The notes under the pieces are model-generated. The model did not search any database. It was not told the DNA's origin and worked only from the letters and a program-made list of their open reading frames with translations. From NCBI GenBank assembly GCA_033558025.1, contig JAUCEF010000005.1, forward strand, positions 3,100,001 through 3,164,000: 64,000 nucleotides of DNA, given 5' to 3'. This stretch comes from Phytophthora sp. 'mugwort' (lineage: Eukaryota; Oomycota; Peronosporomycetes; Peronosporales; Peronosporaceae). Position 1 is the stretch's first letter. Each line of letters begins with the position of its first letter. Below are positions 33,495-43,343 of this stretch, piece by piece. The position numbers were made by a program, and so were the translations under genes.

Positions 33495-36476
33495 CTACTG
33501 GAATGGCACGTTGTTCTGCGCAAAATACGATTGCAGTGACGTCAACGTTGCGGGCGTGGGCAGTTTTGTCTGGGCGTATGCTAAATGCTGGATAAACAAA
33601 CAACAACAGCAGTTAGAAGATACACTCGCATGTGCATCATTGAGCAACAAAGAGCGTACCACGCCAGGTTTAGAGGCCGACAGCTTCGCGATCGACTCAG
33701 CAAGATAACGCGTCGGAGTGGGATACTCCTGCAAGTGGTCAAGCGAAACCACCGACGCAAAGAACAACTTCGCGTAACCAGCTTCGTAACCCGTTTGCTC
33801 CAGCTCAAGCAACGTTTCATCCTCATCCTTAACTGAGGTGCCGCTTTCTCCAGCTTCCTCAAGCACCTTCACTGCTGCTGCCAACATTTCCGTCCACAAC
33901 TCCAAGTCGGCGACGCAGAGCTCCGTTTCGCACATCAGTCGCGTAAGGCCAATAACGCAAGCCTTTCGCTCTGCAGGACCACGACCACGCGCATTGCACG
34001 TCAGCCACACAGATTTGATGAACATGGTCGACATTCCCTTCTGCAGGCTTTCCAGAGACGCCAAGAATGTGTCCGGGCCCAGTTTTCCAATAAGCACGGA
34101 CACCGTATAGACCAGCTCTTTCGTGTACCCCACGGAGTTGCGTCCCGCCATGCGGGTTTGCAACCGAATCATTAGAATCTTCACAATTTCGTTCAAAAAA
34201 TTTGCGTAAGCTTCATGTGGCATGAAAGCAAAGAGCCCTCGCAACAATGAGAACGCATTCGCTTCTGTAGATCTGGACGAAATCAGCTTCTGAAACACAC
34301 CGAGGATTCCTTGCACCGACTGAGCAACATCATTTGGGGCTTTGCGCATGTACGCCTCGATGAGCTTCACAATAGCCGGCACGTTGCTAACTCGCTCCCA
34401 CAACGTAGGGTTCAGCAGCACGGGAAACATACTCTTGTACGCGTCGGAGACGCCGCTTGGCCGAAGCTCCAACATCTGAGCTAGCACTTGGTACACGTAA
34501 GGCGACAGCGCCTCGACATCATTCGTCAGCACCTTCTGGAACGGCGGGAACAGCAGCTCTTCGAAACGCTCTGTTGCGGCAGGATTTGTCTTGCATACGT
34601 TGAGAATTAACACAGAGAGCGACTCAAACAGGTAGTGGCTGAAGGACGGATTGCTTGGGTTGGCGCAGATGCGGTTCAGAATGCTGGTGAGCTTGTTGAC
34701 AGCCATATCCGTCAAGGGCAAAATATCTTCCTTGGCTACGTTCATCACCCGCATAACAACCTTCATCAGGTAGTCATTCTCTGGGTAGTTGGGCTGTTCA
34801 AGAATGTTGAAGACGTGTTCCAGCAGTTTGCCCAGATACGGTGCAAGGCGCTCCTTAGAGAAGCGCAGCGATCCGGACGGGTCCTTCACAGTAAGAAGGC
34901 GTTCAAGACAGGCAGCAGCGTACGTGTGCACCACAAACTGGGAAGGGTCCATGCAATTCATCAAAAGGGGAAAGAGCTGATCCATGATTTCCACCGACAT
35001 TTGGCTACGGAACGTGGAGACAAACTTGATAGCGTCGGCCTTCAAAATGAGTGACGCCTGGTTGGGGGTAGACAGCTCCGGGAGCACCTCGGCCACAAAG
35101 AAATCCATCAGCGGCACTCGGCTATTCACCTCGGACACACCACGCAGACGTGACTGCTTCATCGCGGAAATAGCGATCACCAGGTTAATCGATACGTCCT
35201 TCATTGCCCAGTTCCGCGCTGGATCCGCCTTGTACTGCTGCAAATGAGTCTGAATCGTATTCATGCAGATTTGCGTCACGGCTTCGTCAAAGTTCCCAAG
35301 CAAACCGCGCACCAAATCGCGAGCAGCACTGCGACGACTGTCGCCATCTGATCCTTCAATATCACGGCGAATGTAATCCATCGGGTTGTCTTCGAATAGC
35401 TCCTCATCCGATGACCGCAGCTGCAGGTTAGTTACCACAATGCCACAAAGCTCCGTCAGCACCTGCGGAGACTCGAACAGCGCACGGTGGAACGAGCGTG
35501 AGGCCACCGACGTTAAGAACTTCATGCACTTGGCCGCCAGCTCGTCGTGCTTCGGGAAAAGCGTAATGCGATTTGCCAGCAGGCTCCAAATCACTTCGGT
35601 AAACTTCTGCAAAAAGGGCTTGAACTCTTCGTCGTACTTCTCAGCGTACAGGTTGATGTTCTCCACAATAGCCACCAGCAAGCGGTCAATCGGACCGGGT
35701 TCATCCTCGTTGTCCGCGTCCACGAGCGCAGGGTTCTCGTAGCTGAAGTAGCTCAAGAACTCGCCCATCCACTCGGAGATGTGGTCCTCGAAGTACTCGG
35801 GTAAATCCTGCCAGTTAAGCGAGTAAAAGATGCGGCTCATGTACCGCAGTGCTGTCATCATCTGCGCCTGCTGCGCAACGGCGACGCCGGGGGTACGAAG
35901 TGCCAAGCCCGTCTCCTTGAAGAACACGAGAAGCGGCTCTTGAAAGGTCTCGAGACAGTGTTTAAGCTCGCGGAACAGGTCGTCGGACTTGAAGACGTTG
36001 CGAAAGCGCTTGAAGATGGTGTTGGCGGTCATGAGCACGCCATTGCGCACCTGCCAGTCCTGTTCAGTCTGCAGCTTGTGCACCAGCTGGGCTAGTAGGT
36101 CGGTCCACTGGGCGGGGAAGTCGTACTCGCCTATAGTAGTAAGCGCCTCGATGAGCTGCTTCTGAAGCGTCTCGGGCATACGGCACATGAGCTCCACCAG
36201 GTGCTGCTTGACCAGGTTCTTCTCATTCGAAGGGATGCAGCCCTGCTTCTCCGGGTCCCAGTTGTGCTTGATAAAGTTCTTGAAAAGCAGAGCCGCGGCC
36301 AGACGCACGTCCTGCTTCTCGGCCGAACTCTCCAGCACCTGCAACAGTAGCAACACGTAGTTGGGCTGCACCGAGAGCGTGCTCAGGTACGCCTCGGCGC
36401 CCTTGCGCGTCTCCGCAAAGGGAGACAGCGTACCCTCCAGCGACTGGCGCAGCATCGGCATGTTGGGCTCCGCCAT
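33495..36476 (-). CDS. CSE1: Exportin-2 (CSE1/CAS), importin-alpha re-exporter
   Basis: Two exons (36476-33660 and 33587-33495) give 969 residues, against 971 in human CSE1L. The protein is a HEAT-repeat karyopherin-beta. It shows the N-terminal importin-beta domain (AEAYLSTLSVQPNY, ALLFKNFIKHNWDPE) and the CSE1-specific repeats (SRIFYSLNWQDLPEYFEDH, NPMDYIRRDIEGSD, LVLKADAIKF-like ILKADAIKFVSTFR). It returns importin-alpha to the cytoplasm with RanGTP. The last intron (33659-33588) is exactly 72 nt, has a CTAAC branch site and a T-rich tract, and contains no stop. Reading through it would add 24 residues including a CCCC run. Removing it restores the normal family length and C-terminus. It is divergent from the BTB-ankyrin-FYVE gene, with the transposon inserted between them. 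Confidence 0.95.
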   Translation of the reverse strand: MAEPNMPMLRQSLEGTLSPFAETRKGAEAYLSTLSVQPNYVLLLLQVLESSAEKQDVRLAAALLFKNFIKHNWDPEKQGCIPSNEKNLVKQHLVELMCRMPETLQKQLIEALTTIGEYDFPAQWTDLLAQLVHKLQTEQDWQVRNGVLMTANTIFKRFRNVFKSDDLFRELKHCLETFQEPLLVFFKETGLALRTPGVAVAQQAQMMTALRYMSRIFYSLNWQDLPEYFEDHISEWMGEFLSYFSYENPALVDADNEDEPGPIDRLLVAIVENINLYAEKYDEEFKPFLQKFTEVIWSLLANRITLFPKHDELAAKCMKFLTSVASRSFHRALFESPQVLTELCGIVVTNLQLRSSDEELFEDNPMDYIRRDIEGSDGDSRRSAARDLVRGLLGNFDEAVTQICMNTIQTHLQQYKADPARNWAMKDVSINLVIAISAMKQSRLRGVSEVNSRVPLMDFFVAEVLPELSTPNQASLILKADAIKFVSTFRSQMSVEIMDQLFPLLMNCMDPSQFVVHTYAAACLERLLTVKDPSGSLRFSKERLAPYLGKLLEHVFNILEQPNYPENDYLMKVVMRVMNVAKEDILPLTDMAVNKLTSILNRICANPSNPSFSHYLFESLSVLILNVCKTNPAATERFEELLFPPFQKVLTNDVEALSPYVYQVLAQMLELRPSGVSDAYKSMFPVLLNPTLWERVSNVPAIVKLIEAYMRKAPNDVAQSVQGILGVFQKLISSRSTEANAFSLLRGLFAFMPHEAYANFLNEIVKILMIRLQTRMAGRNSVGYTKELVYTVSVLIGKLGPDTFLASLESLQKGMSTMFIKSVWLTCNARGRGPAERKACVIGLTRLMCETELCVADLELWTEMLAAAVKVLEEAGESGTSVKDEDETLLELEQTGYEAGYAKLFFASVVSLDHLQEYPTPTRYLAESIAKLSASKPGVVRSLLLNDAHASVSSNCCCCLFIQHLAYAQTKLPTPATLTSLQSYFAQNNVPFQ

Positions 36477-36656
36477 GTCTGCACTCCAGGATCTGGCTTC
36501 GCTTGGCTTGGATTGAAAAGTGGTTGCTGGATGCGCGCGTACCTTCTCGAAGCCAAAGGGAGATTATGTACGCGTACATCAAACCGTTCTGAAGTAACTT
36601 AGCACTAACAAACAATTATTGGATATTTTTACCGCTTCACCTCAGTATACGGTATA

Positions 36657-36898
36657 CAGTGCGCGCCAAAAAATTAGGAACAAACTTTGCGGCGCGATAT
36701 CTCGGCTTCCACTGAGCCGTTTGGCTTGCTGTTTAGATATGAGGTCGCTATTAGCAATAAAAAACGTTGGTTTAGGCTAACAACCTGAGTTTTGTAGTTG
36801 GTGATAGGGCTTCTATACAAAAGACCACAATCGACACCGCGTCAGAATAATAAAAACATGGCAGACATACAAAATCCAATATTATTGGAATGATGGTC
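36657..36898 (+). repeat. Left terminal inverted repeat (242 bp)
   Basis: The sequence is the reverse complement of 37940-38181 apart from about two substitutions (for example the CGCTATTAG/CTAGTAGCG site near 36750 and GACACCGCG/CGCAGTGTC near 36835). It begins at the TA duplication and ends just before the transposase leader. Confidence 0.93.
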
Positions 36899-36939
36899 AA
36901 AATGGTTTGATGTGAGCTGACGCGTGTCAGTCGAGAATA

Positions 36940-37935
36940 ATGGGGCTCGGCCCCAGCGTGAAAGAGCATGAGCGCGGCCGAATGGAAGGGCTGCGCGAGG
37001 CGGGACTGACGATACGCGAGGTCGCTGACCGTGTGGGCCGCTCGCCCACGTGCGTGTGGAACAACGTGACCAAGAATGAAGGAGAACGAGAGGTAGAGAA
37101 GCGAGGGCGTCCGCTGAGCCTGACTGATCGCGAGCTGCGCGCTGTGGTTCGAGCCGCGGCGACGGGCACATCCTCGGCGGCTACGCTCAAGGTTGACTAC
37201 AACTGCTCGTGCTCGGTGCGCACAATCCAGCGCCTGCTCTCCAGCGTCGACTGGCTTGTGTACGCGAAGATGGAGAAGACACTGGACCTCACCCCGGCGC
37301 ACAAGGAGGCACGGCGAACCTGGGCAAAGGAGATGGTGACCAAGCCCAAGATCTGGGAGCGCGTCGTGTTCTCGGATGAGAAAAAGTTCAATCTCGACGG
37401 CCCCGATGGCTACAAGCACTACTGGCGCGATCTGCGCAAGGCACCGCGCACGTACGTCAATCGCCAGAATGGCGGCGGGTCAGTGATGGTCTGGGGGGCG
37501 TTCTCTTCGGCGGGTAGGTCCTCGCTGGCGATCCTGGTCGGCAAGCAGAAGTCAGAGGACTATGCCTACACCCTATCTGAGTACTTGCTGCCTTTTGCTC
37601 ACCTCCATCACGGAGTCGATTTTGTGTTTCAGCAGGACAACGCTCCCATACATTCGTCGGCCATGACGCGCGAGTTCCTTGGCGAAATGGAGGTCGAGGT
37701 CATGGAGTGGCCCGCTCGCTCCCCTGACCTCAACCCAATCGAGAATGTATGGAACGCGTTGTCCTCTGCTGTCTACGCGAATGGCAAGCAGTATCGCTCA
37801 ACATCGGACCTGACCCGCGCTGTTCTCGACGCCTGGGAGCGCCTCAGTCCATCGCTCTGTGACGCGCTCCTCACCTCGATGCCGAACCGGTGCATCGAAG
37901 TGATTGAGCGTCGCGGCGGTAAAACGCATTACTAG
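36940..37935 (+). CDS. Tc1-like transposase (DD34E)
   Basis: A single intact frame encodes 331 residues. Residues 5-45 form a paired-type helix-turn-helix ([20 protein letters not shown]), followed by a second HTH at about 58-108 with the GRPLSL linker. The DDE catalytic domain has Asp146 (VVFSDEKKF), Asp233 (QQDNAPIH) and Glu268 (DLNPIENVW), with 34 residues between the last two, placing it in the Tc1 family. There are no stops or frameshifts, so the enzyme could be functional. Codon use is more GC-rich than the terminal repeats. Confidence 0.95.
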   Translation: MGLGPSVKEHERGRMEGLREAGLTIREVADRVGRSPTCVWNNVTKNEGEREVEKRGRPLSLTDRELRAVVRAAATGTSSAATLKVDYNCSCSVRTIQRLLSSVDWLVYAKMEKTLDLTPAHKEARRTWAKEMVTKPKIWERVVFSDEKKFNLDGPDGYKHYWRDLRKAPRTYVNRQNGGGSVMVWGAFSSAGRSSLAILVGKQKSEDYAYTLSEYLLPFAHLHHGVDFVFQQDNAPIHSSAMTREFLGEMEVEVMEWPARSPDLNPIENVWNALSSAVYANGKQYRSTSDLTRAVLDAWERLSPSLCDALLTSMPNRCIEVIERRGGKTHY

Positions 37936-37939
37936 GTCC

Positions 37940-38181
37940 GACCATCATTCCAATAATATTGGATTTTGTATGTCTGCCATGTTTTTATTATTCTGACGCA
38001 GTGTCGATTGTGGTCTTTTGTATAGAAGCCCTATCACCAACTACAAAACTCAGGTTGTTAGCCTAAACCAACGTTTTTTATTGCTAGTAGCGACCTCATA
38101 TCTAAACAGCAAGCCAAACGGCTCAGTGGAAGCCGAGATATCGCGCCGCAAAGTTTGTTCCTAATTTTTTGGCGCGCACTG
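37940..38181 (-). repeat. Right terminal inverted repeat (242 bp)
   Basis: This is the inverted partner of 36657-36898, starting 5 bp after the transposase stop and ending at the TA duplication. The outer 30 bp (ending GGCGCGCACTG) are identical to the left end and should contain the outer transposase binding site. Confidence 0.93.
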
Positions 38182-38314
38182 TATTATACTATTTTTGACA
38201 TGTATACAATACATGACGTATTTACAATATGGGTATATGTTTCCATTTTTATGAGTCTCTACTTTCGGCGAATTACGTACCGCGTTCTTCACTTGAAGAG
38301 TGCATCCGTCGAGG

Positions 38315-40794
38315 ATGACAGAGGACAGCGGCACGCTGGTGTCGGACCTGCTACAGATGAAGAATCTGTTCGCGAATAACCACCTGAGCGACGTGTTGTT
38401 CATCTTCTCATCGGACTTGGGGGATGGCAGTTCTTCTGGGTCCAACGGGAGTGACTACAGTAAGAGCTCGACAGCTAGTGACCACCTCATCCCCGCACAT
38501 CGGCTCGTGCTGTCGCTCCGCAGCGGAGCATTCCAAGCGGCGTTGCTGCGGGCCAAGAGCAGTCAGGTACCGGGCCAAGTGCGCTTCCCACTGAAGATCC
38601 ACGTGCAGGACACACCCTACAGCGTGTTTTATGCCTTGCTGAGGTTCCTCTACACGAACGAGCTGGGTGTAGAGGAAGACATTGGAGGCGGGGAGCAGCG
38701 CGACCGGGAGGAGTTCTGGCAGCTTTTGTTGCGGGCGGCGTTCGTGTACCTGGTGCCGTCACTGGTAGATATATGTGTCAAGAGGATCACAAGCTGTTTA
38801 GTGCTGGAAGAGGGTGGTAAGCATGGGGAGGTGAAGGTGGGAGAAGAGAAGCGTGAAGATGGTGACACGGAAGTGGAGGACCAGAAGCGACGGCTGCAGA
38901 AGAAGACACTGGAAGTGTTGGTGTTTGTGGACACGGTACTGGCGACGAACCCGCTGACGGCTCGACGAAGAGAACCATCGGACTCAATAACCCCGCCGTC
39001 ATCGCAAAATGGACGTTGGTCTACTGTTGAAGGGGTGGACATAAGCAGCTCAGTGCTATCACGATGCACTGAGGCGGTGCATGAAATGCAGAGCATGTGT
39101 TTGAAACAACTTCAACACATGGATGAAGCTGCCTTCGAAGAGTTATTACAGAGTGATACGGGGCGACGGTGTTCTACGGAGCGGTTGTGCGAGATCTTGA
39201 GAATGCGATCAGATACTCCGCTGGTTGTGGCGATCCGATACCAACTCGGTCGCGTCGTGAACGAGTTGCTGCGACTGGGGGAACCGTTGGATCAAGCCGG
39301 GGATGATGAGACCGACTTGCCGCTTGTTGCAGCGCTAAAGACTGGGAACAGTGCGATCATTCGCCGCCTGCTTGTCGACGAAAGCGCGCCATTCTTCCTC
39401 CTCACCGATAAGGTTCCATTAATTTTTTTGGCAAGTGCGAGTGGAAATGTCCGGCATTGCCAGATCCTGATCGAGCAGACCGCTGCTGATGTAAATCTGA
39501 TCTCTCAACTGAAAGACGGAGACAAGGAGATTACAGCTGAATTTGGGCACCAACAGACACCGCTGCATATTGCCAGTCGAAAGGGTCACAGCGCGGTGGT
39601 AGAACTATTGCTACAGCATAATGCCGCTTCCAATTTGCCTGACGAGGAAGGAAACACGGCGCTACACTACGCTTCGAACATCGAAACTGTTGAAGTACTA
39701 CTGAATAGCGCGTTTAGAACGAATGCCAATATCCCAAACAGGCGCGGACGGACACCATTGCACATTGCTGCCGCACGAGGAGACGTTGCTGTAGTAGCAT
39801 ATCTGATCCGACATGGTGCGGAACAAGATATTGTGGATGATCAAGGACAGAATGCATTTCACCACGCTGCTGCCAACGGCCACACAGCGGTCTCTCTTGT
39901 ACTGCTTCACGAAAACGATGCTGCCAAGGCCAAAAAGCTGTCAATAACTCTTGAGCAAAGCAGCGAGAGCAACGGAACGACAGTTATGACTCAGTCCGAC
40001 GAATCTCAACAACAAGCGAAGCAGATTGGCACTGGTGAGGTTTGTAACACAGGAGAAAACGGAGAAGAACCTTGTGATTTTGACATCAATCAAGAGGATT
40101 TGAAGGGCAACACTGCGCTTCACCTTGCTGCCATGTCGCCGTCCGAGAGGTGCCAGAAAATGCTGCAGCTACTGCTCGAGAATGGTGCGGATCCGAATCG
40201 AGCAAACTGGTTTGGCTACACTGCGCTACATTTGTTTTGTTCGCACCAGAGTGGACCGGCTTCACTTATCAACGCATTTGCAAGTGCCTTATGTGTCATT
40301 TGGCACCGTTACAAACTGCAATTCTAACATGTGTGCTGCTTATTATTTTTCTATTCCAGATTGAACACGGTGTAAACATTCACGCACAGAGTTTAGACGG
40401 TAGTACTGCGCTGCATCTGGCTGTTGGTCGAGGAAGCGAAGACGTTGCAGTCGCACTGGTAAGTGCTGGTGCCTTTGTACACTTGCTGGATGCAGCAGGT
40501 CGCAGTGTGGTGGATCTCGTCGAGAGCACGAACCAGGGCTCCATGCTGGTGCCAGTGCTGCGCAATCTATCGCGCTCACCGGAGTGGGTTGGTGACGAGC
40601 AAACCACGGAGTGTTCATCGTGCCACACAACCTTCCGACTGGCCATGCGTAAGCACCATTGTCGCCACTGTGGTCGCACTGTGTGCTACAACTGCTCAAG
40701 CAACAAGATAGCCATCCCGAAGTTCCAAGTACTTAAACCCGACCGAGTCTGTGACACGTGCTTCGACGTGTTGTCCTTCCGCAAGTTGCTGTAA
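38315..40794 (+). CDS. ANKFY1: BTB-ankyrin-FYVE protein, rabankyrin-5/ANKFY1 type
   Basis: Two exons (38315-40279 and 40360-40794) join to 799 residues; the human homologue is longer (1,169). The N-terminus is a BTB/POZ fold (NNHLSDVLFIF, then HLIPAHRLVLSLRSGAF). Residues about 310-650 contain six or more ankyrin repeats (TPLHIASRKGHSAVVELLLQ, TALHYASN, TPLHIAAARGDVAVVAYLI). The C-terminus is a complete FYVE finger with WVGD, RKHHCRHCG and RVCDTC, the residues that bind phosphatidylinositol 3-phosphate on early endosomes. The family acts in Rab5-dependent macropinocytosis and endosome trafficking. The intron begins with GC rather than GT (TTT|GCAAGT), the only phase-compatible choice. The first ATG is at 38315, 134 bp from the transposon end. 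Confidence 0.9.
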
Positions 40795-41031
40795 GATCGC
40801 AAATTCACACCAACGAGTCCCCTATGACAACCATTTCCAACTTCTGCTGAAGTATCCCAGATGGCTACATTATTCTCCAGCTGGTCATTCCCTTATTGGC
40901 TAATATTCCTGGTAATTGCAGTCGCACGGATGGTCATTCAAGAATAGGGCGAGCAGCTCCAAGACACTCCACCGGCCACGTGCACGCCGCCCTACAGCCG
41001 TCTCGAGCCCCCTCTGCCTCCTCTTGTTGCC

Positions 41032-42795
41032 ATGGCCTCAACAATCGAGGCGCCTCCGCCTGCGCTCGCGTCGATTGCAGCTGAAAAGACTTCGCAGGCG
41101 ATAAGCAACGGAGATAAGTTTGTCGTCACTGCCAACATTGTTGGCGCCGCTCTGCGCTGTGTCGTGAATCCCCAGTGGCCGTGCGAGGCGCTGCTTGGTG
41201 CAGCTGCAGAAGCCTATCACGCCGCCTTTCCGGACAGCGAAGTGCCTGAATGCAACGTGGTGTTCCACCGCAAGAAGCAGGAGTTTCTGGTGGCTGGCAC
41301 CCTTATCACCGAGTGCTGTGCAAGTGGCGACGAGCTGGAGCTGGGTGTGACTCTCCCGGATCATGCTAATGCTCACATCGATGCTACGCCATCTAAAGTT
41401 CCTAGTATGGCGGATAGCGGTGGAGAGACCAGCGAATTCTGTGTGCTATTTCACAAACTCCCATTGGGGTTTACGATGAAACGTGGACATGACAGCAGCA
41501 CGGAGGTGGGCACAATTTATCCGAAGAGTGCAGCGACGCACTTCCCGCGGTTGGCGCCGGGGGTGACAATTGTGAGCATTGCAGGTACGCCGCTAGAGGA
41601 CATGGGACTTCGTCAGGTGCACGACTTGATCAAGAACGCGGCTCTTCCGTTGGAGATTCATTTTCAAGGACCCGAGTTGATGGTGCCACCATCGCTGTTG
41701 CCTGATCCGGTGCAACAGCAACAAGTGTCGGCTGTAACACCGCCGCCTCCCCCACAGCAGCAAGGAGGACGTCGCAAAGGGTCTTTTGATCGCCGCAGCG
41801 TGCGGAGCAGCGGTAGCAGTGGGAGTGGCCGCAGTCGCAACAGTCGGAGTGGCGGACGTGGAAGGAAGAAGAGCGGCGATTATATCCAACAGCTGGGTAT
41901 TGGCAACCAACAGAAGGGGGATGGAAGCAGAACGCATACACAGACAGGAGCACACATCGATGTAAGCCAGTCGAACCAACGAAGTGGGCCAGAAGATTCC
42001 GATGCCGATCATGCGCTGGAAACTGAGCTTGTCAAGCAAATCGAGCAGCTCAAGGTGGCATTACTACGCAAGCATGAAGAAGCCAAGCAAATCGCGCGTC
42101 AGCTTGAGACGTGCTCCGAGAAACTACTTGCTTTGCGTGGTGAAGCTGGTGCGGCGGCGGATGCTCGTCAACACCAGCAACAACAACAACAACAAAGACA
42201 ACAGTCCAAGCAAAATGGCGCCACTCGCTTACGTCGTGCCGCAGCACCTTTATCAAGCAATGGTGGATCCAAGGTTAGATTGACGCCTGAGGTTCTGGAA
42301 GCCATGGATCAGAAAGCTGGTCTTCCTCGACGTGGCGTGGGCGCCTATACCTCGTCAAATGTGTCGTCTATCTCGGGGTATTCGGCCCAATCCATGCCTG
42401 CAGCTCGTTCTGGAACTATGCGTGCGCGCAGTGCTCGTGCAGTGGCTCTCGCCAATGCCGACAACGTGTCGGTATCGTCGTACACGTCGAACTCGTCAAA
42501 CACATCTGCACGCCACGGAGGTGGTCGCTCACCACGTGGCACGGCACTTCGCAACCTGAACAAGCGATACAACTACATGCCACAGAAGTATGCAGCAAGC
42601 ACAGCAGCAGCTTCGGAGGCTGGGTCTACGTCGCTGTCATCGCGTGGAGCTGTGATGTCTCGTGCGCGGATCTCGCGTGATTCGTTTATTACCAAAAGTG
42701 AGAGTCCAGGTGTTGGTTATTACGACGTGCAAGTCAAAGATCGTGTCAAAGGTGGTGAAATCGGAGACTCGGACCGCTCCCTGCCGTGGTCTTGA
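41032..42795 (+). CDS. PDZ-domain protein with low-complexity C-terminal half
   Basis: A single exon encodes 587 residues. Residues 20-115 look like a small folded N-terminal domain that I do not recognise (VVNPQWPCEALLGAAAEAY). A PDZ-like domain follows at about 137-205: PLGFTMKRGHDSSTEVGTIY as carboxylate-binding loop and strand, then APGVTIVSIAGTPLEDM. The region from 230 on is disordered, with Ser/Arg/Gly repeats. It contains a short coiled coil at about 325-370, a Gln run near 385 encoded by CAA/CAG repeats, and Ser/Tyr/Asn-rich sequence to the end. No signal peptide or membrane segment is seen. PDZ proteins scaffold partners by their C-termini; the partner here is unknown. Confidence 0.75.
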   Translation: MASTIEAPPPALASIAAEKTSQAISNGDKFVVTANIVGAALRCVVNPQWPCEALLGAAAEAYHAAFPDSEVPECNVVFHRKKQEFLVAGTLITECCASGDELELGVTLPDHANAHIDATPSKVPSMADSGGETSEFCVLFHKLPLGFTMKRGHDSSTEVGTIYPKSAATHFPRLAPGVTIVSIAGTPLEDMGLRQVHDLIKNAALPLEIHFQGPELMVPPSLLPDPVQQQQVSAVTPPPPPQQQGGRRKGSFDRRSVRSSGSSGSGRSRNSRSGGRGRKKSGDYIQQLGIGNQQKGDGSRTHTQTGAHIDVSQSNQRSGPEDSDADHALETELVKQIEQLKVALLRKHEEAKQIARQLETCSEKLLALRGEAGAAADARQHQQQQQQQRQQSKQNGATRLRRAAAPLSSNGGSKVRLTPEVLEAMDQKAGLPRRGVGAYTSSNVSSISGYSAQSMPAARSGTMRARSARAVALANADNVSVSSYTSNSSNTSARHGGGRSPRGTALRNLNKRYNYMPQKYAASTAAASEAGSTSLSSRGAVMSRARISRDSFITKSESPGVGYYDVQVKDRVKGGEIGDSDRSLPWS

Positions 42796-43343
42796 ACTTG
42801 GGATTGAACAAACTGTGGAGATTTTGTGTAGCAGTGTAACCCAGCACCATTTGTCTACACCTTATAATGATGTACGCATCGATAGAGCGTGGCAATTATC
42901 CCTCATTAGCTGAGCAGCCATTTCACGTGGGCTGTCCGAACTCAACTCAATTCAATAGACATCATGTTTACATCAGCAAAAAAATGGTTATGAGAGTATG
43001 AGGATACATGTATCGCATCAGGCTTTACTGAACAGGTTTAAGGCTGCTTGATGGCATCCTTGGTCGCCTTTCATAGGATCAATCTAGCCCCCCCCCCCCT
43101 TCAAATCTACTGGATGACGCATGGAGAGAACTCATATACGCACGCTAGCGCCAACGCTGACCACTTCCTGTCGTAGTGTGTGAGCTTGAATTGAAGCAAG
43201 CCCACGCACACAGCAGGGAGAAGCAGGCTGCGACATAAATACTTGACTACGCCCTAACAACTATTTGCTCCCCTCCTTTTTCCATCGCTGTCGCCTGATT
43301 CCGAAATAACGCATAGTAAACGTCGTGAAGTAGGAGCGACACC
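42796..43343. other. Intergenic space with a 12-C run
   Basis: These 548 bp separate the convergent PDZ and cyclin genes. The only remarkable feature is a homopolymer of 12 C at 43088-43099. I see no coding frame with recognisable content and no RNA gene. Confidence 0.4.

Larger units (their letters stand above)
36657..38181 (+). mobile_element. Complete Tc1/mariner-type DNA transposon
   Basis: The 1,525-bp element is bounded by TA target duplications (36655-36656 and 38182-38183). It has 242-bp terminal inverted repeats starting CAGTGCGCGCC and ends GGCGCGCACTG. It carries one intact DD34E transposase. By eye I count about two mismatches between the repeats, so the insertion is recent. Long repeats of this kind occur in some Tc1 subfamilies. 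Confidence 0.95.

Noticed and set aside
43088..43099. Run of 12 C as a functional element
   Set aside because: A homopolymer in intergenic DNA between convergent genes, without associated structure; most likely a simple repeat.
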